NCBI RefSeq assembly: GCF_029227915.1
Contig: NC_079881.1
Span: forward strand, 1,798,001-1,862,000
Origin: Hydractinia symbiolongicarpus
Taxonomy: Eukaryota > Cnidaria > Hydrozoa > Anthoathecata > Hydractiniidae
DNA: 64,000 nt
Direction: 5' to 3'
Within the stretch, counting starts at the first letter, position 1. Every line of letters begins with the position of its first letter. Position numbers and translations under genes: made by a program. Shown here piece by piece: positions 62,215-64,000 of this stretch. The notes below the pieces were generated by a model. It saw only the letters and a program-made list of their open reading frames with translations, was not told the DNA's origin and searched no databases.

Positions 62215-64000
62215 TTTCCCGCACGATTTTTTAAATTATTTTTTCACCACTAAAACGCACGAGACTTGTAGTTTTCAGAAATGTTTTCATTTTTGATGAG
62301 ACGCCTAATGAAAGTGGTTTAATCGCCGGCAAACGAAAACCCGCGATTTTCCGTAAATCCCGGGCTTGGCCCGTATAGTCGAATGTATACAAAGAAAGTA
62401 TCCAGGGAGTAAACTCATTTCCAAAACGATTTTTTAAATTATATTTTCACCACTAAAACGCATGAGACTTGTAGTTTTCAAAAATGTTTTCATTTTTGAT
62501 GAGACGCTGAATAAAAGAAGTTTAATCGCCGGCAAACGAAAACCTGCGATTTCCCGTAAATCCCGGACTCGGCCCGTATAGTCAAATGTATACAAAGAAA
62601 GTACCCAGGGAGTAAACTCATTTCCCGAACGATTTTTTAAATTATTATTTCACCACTAAAGCCCATGAGACTTGTAGTTTTTAAAAATGTTTTCATTTTT
62701 GATGAGACGCTGAATAAAAGAAGTTTAATCGCCGCCAAAAGAGAACCCGCGACTTCCCGTAAATCCCGGACTCGGCCCGTATAGTCAAAAGCGTACAAAG
62801 AAAGTACCTAGGAGGTAAACTCATTTCCCGAACGATTTTTTAATATATTTTTTCACCACTAAAACGCATGAGACTTGTAGTTTTCAAAAATGTTTTCATT
62901 TTTGATGAGACGCTGAATAAAAGAAGTTTAATCGCCGGCAAACGAAAACCTGCGATTTCCCGTAAATCCCGGACTCGGCCCGTATAGTCAAATGTATACA
63001 AAGAAAGTACCCAGGGAGTAAACTCATTTCCCGAACGATTTTTTAAATTATTATTTCATCACTAAGGCCCATGAGACTTGTAGTTTTTAAAAATGTTTTC
63101 ATTTTTGATGAGACGCTGAATAAAAGAAGTTTAATCGCCGCCAAAAGAGAACCCGCGACTTCCCGTAAATCCCGGACTCGGCCCGTATAGTCAAAAGTGT
63201 ACAAAGAAAGTACCCAGGAAGTAAACTCATTTCCCGAACGATTTTTTAATATATTTTTTCACCACTAAAATGCATGAGACCTGTAGTTTTCAGAAATGTT
63301 TTCATTTTTGATGAGACGCTTAATGAAAGTGGTTTAATCGCCGGCAAACGAAAACCCGTGATTACGCGTAAATCCCGGGCTTGGCCCGTATAGTGGAATG
63401 TATACAAAGAAAGTACCCTGTGGGTAAACTCATTTCCAAAACGATTTTTTAAAGTATCTTTTCACCACTAAAACGCATGAGACTTGTAGTTTTCAAAAAT
63501 GTTTTCATTTTTGATGAGACGCTAAATAAAAGAAGTTTAATCGCTGGCAAACGAAAACCCGCCTTTTCCCGTAAACCCCGGACTCGGCCCGTATAGTCAC
63601 AAGTATACAAAGAAAGTACCCTGTGAGTAAACTCATTTCCAAAACGATTTTTTAAATTATTTTTTCACCACTAAAACGCATGAGACTTGTAGTTTTCAAA
63701 AATGTTTTCATTTTTGATGAGACGCTGAATAAATTTAATCGCCGGCAAACGAAAACCTGCGATTTCCCGTAAATCCCGGACTCGGCCCGTATAGTCAAAT
63801 GTATACAAAGAAAGTACCCAGGGAGTAAACTCATTTCCCGAACGATTTTTTAAATTATTATTTCACCACTAAAGCCCACGAGACTTGTAGTTTTTAAAAA
63901 TGTTTTCATTTTTGATGAGACGCTGAATAAAAGAAGTTTAATCGCCGCCAAAAGAGAACCCGCGACTTCCCGTAAATCCCGGACTCGGCCCGTATAGTCA
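62215..64000 (+). repeat. Right-hand end of the window, derived from 2233-bp HOR material
   Basis: About 62215-62700 matches about 44437-44920 (offset 17,778 bp). About 62940-63650 matches about 44960-45670 (offset 17,981 bp, one monomer more), with CATCACTAAGGCCC, TATAGTGGAATG and CCGCCTTTTCCCG in order. A 5-bp deletion near 63731 (CTGAATAAATTTAATCG) is private. The array runs off the window in the middle of a monomer. Confidence 0.75.

Larger units (their letters stand above)
1..64000 (+). repeat. Satellite array with a 203-bp monomer, covering the whole window
   Basis: The motif taatcgccggcaaacg recurs at 18, 221, 424, 627, 830, 1033 and 1236 with an exact 203-bp step, and continues to 63939. 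That gives about 315 monomers, all in the same orientation. Length changes are rare and small: 5-bp, 6-bp and 57-bp deletions and scattered 1-2 bp indels. I saw no foreign insertion, inversion or unique spacer. A hand-written consensus copy has 67 A, 42 C, 37 G and 57 T. Long satellite arrays with higher-order repeats are known from centromeric and pericentromeric DNA of eukaryotes; assigning this array to a centromere is inference. No gene is present in any stretch of the window. Confidence 0.98.

Noticed and set aside
17215-63834. Minus-strand open frames of 60-105 codons (for example 17215-17523, 26738-27046, 55199-55516)
   Set aside because: All are one and a half satellite monomers read in the same frame with minor variants. 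Their similarity reflects DNA repetition, not protein conservation; length changes follow monomer indels.
1-64000. CRISPR array
   Set aside because: The whole 203-bp unit is conserved. There are no short repeats alternating with unique spacers and no cas genes.
1-64000. Canonical CENP-B box (TTCG-n4-A-n2-CGGG)
   Set aside because: I found no copy with correct spacing. The minus-strand TTCGTTTGCCGG next to the GCCGGC palindrome shares only TTCG with the box and lacks the A and CGGG.
1-64000. Telomeric repeat, rDNA spacer or LTR/transposon-derived array
   Set aside because: No TTAGGG, TTTAGGG or TTAGG tandem runs, no rRNA-like sequence, no TG...CA LTR ends, and no reverse transcriptase or transposase frame.
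1-64000. G-quadruplex clusters
   Set aside because: G-runs are isolated GGG (CAGGGAG, CCGGG) and never four close together on either strand.
1-64000. Bacterial origin, phage or plasmid
   Set aside because: No coding density, operons or RNA genes in 64 kb; a pure HOR satellite is a eukaryotic heterochromatin feature.

Overview
The window is one uninterrupted block of tandemly repeated satellite DNA. A monomer of about 203 bp recurs from the first base to the last, roughly 315 times. Every copy I read has the same orientation. I found no protein-coding gene, RNA gene, transposon, CRISPR array, unrelated spacer or assembly gap. A pure satellite tract of this length with nested higher-order repeats (HORs) points to eukaryotic heterochromatin, most plausibly centromeric or pericentromeric and less likely subtelomeric. 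I do not recognise the monomer and cannot name the species. One hand-written consensus copy is about 39% GC with 13 CpGs, an observed/expected CpG ratio of about 1.7. The satellite therefore shows no sign of CpG decay.

Each monomer has a GC-rich first third (CCCG repeated at about 10-bp steps, a GCCGGC palindrome, and often the dyad CGGGCTTGGCCCG). An AT-rich remainder follows, with two T-runs and a 9-bp-stem dyad. Two main variants intermix. The A type has GGACTCGG, GTCAAAAG, CCCAGGGAG and TTCCCGAACG. The B type has GGGCTTGG, GTCGAATG, CCCTGTGAG and TTCCAAAACG. Many monomers are A/B mosaics. On the minus strand the B variant carries TTCG-n3-A-n2-CGGG, which is the core of the mammalian CENP-B box with one base missing from the first spacer.

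Layout. Region I (1 to about 17.2 kb) is a mosaic of overlapping duplications with offsets of 1015, 1421, 4662, 4863 and 5878 bp. Region II (about 17.2-35.9 kb) is marked by ATGGATAC monomers. It contains a complete head-to-tail duplication of a 4055-bp, 20-monomer unit (about 25.88-29.93 and 29.93-33.99 kb), which itself contains a 1014-bp duplication. Region III (about 35.9-55.6 kb) holds a 3.5-kb segment present twice 11,900 bp apart, identified by a shared 57-bp internal deletion. Between those copies lies a tandem 2233-bp, 11-monomer duplication (about 44.07-48.6 kb), and after them a tandem 1416-bp, 7-monomer duplication (about 52.76-55.6 kb). Region IV (about 55.6-64 kb) contains a tandem 2030-bp, 10-monomer duplication and copies of region III modules.

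The pattern fits repeated unequal exchange and segmental amplification at many scales, with the largest units youngest. All offsets and edges were read by eye and are approximate. No transcription or protein function is claimed. Short open frames in the window are chance readings of the satellite.
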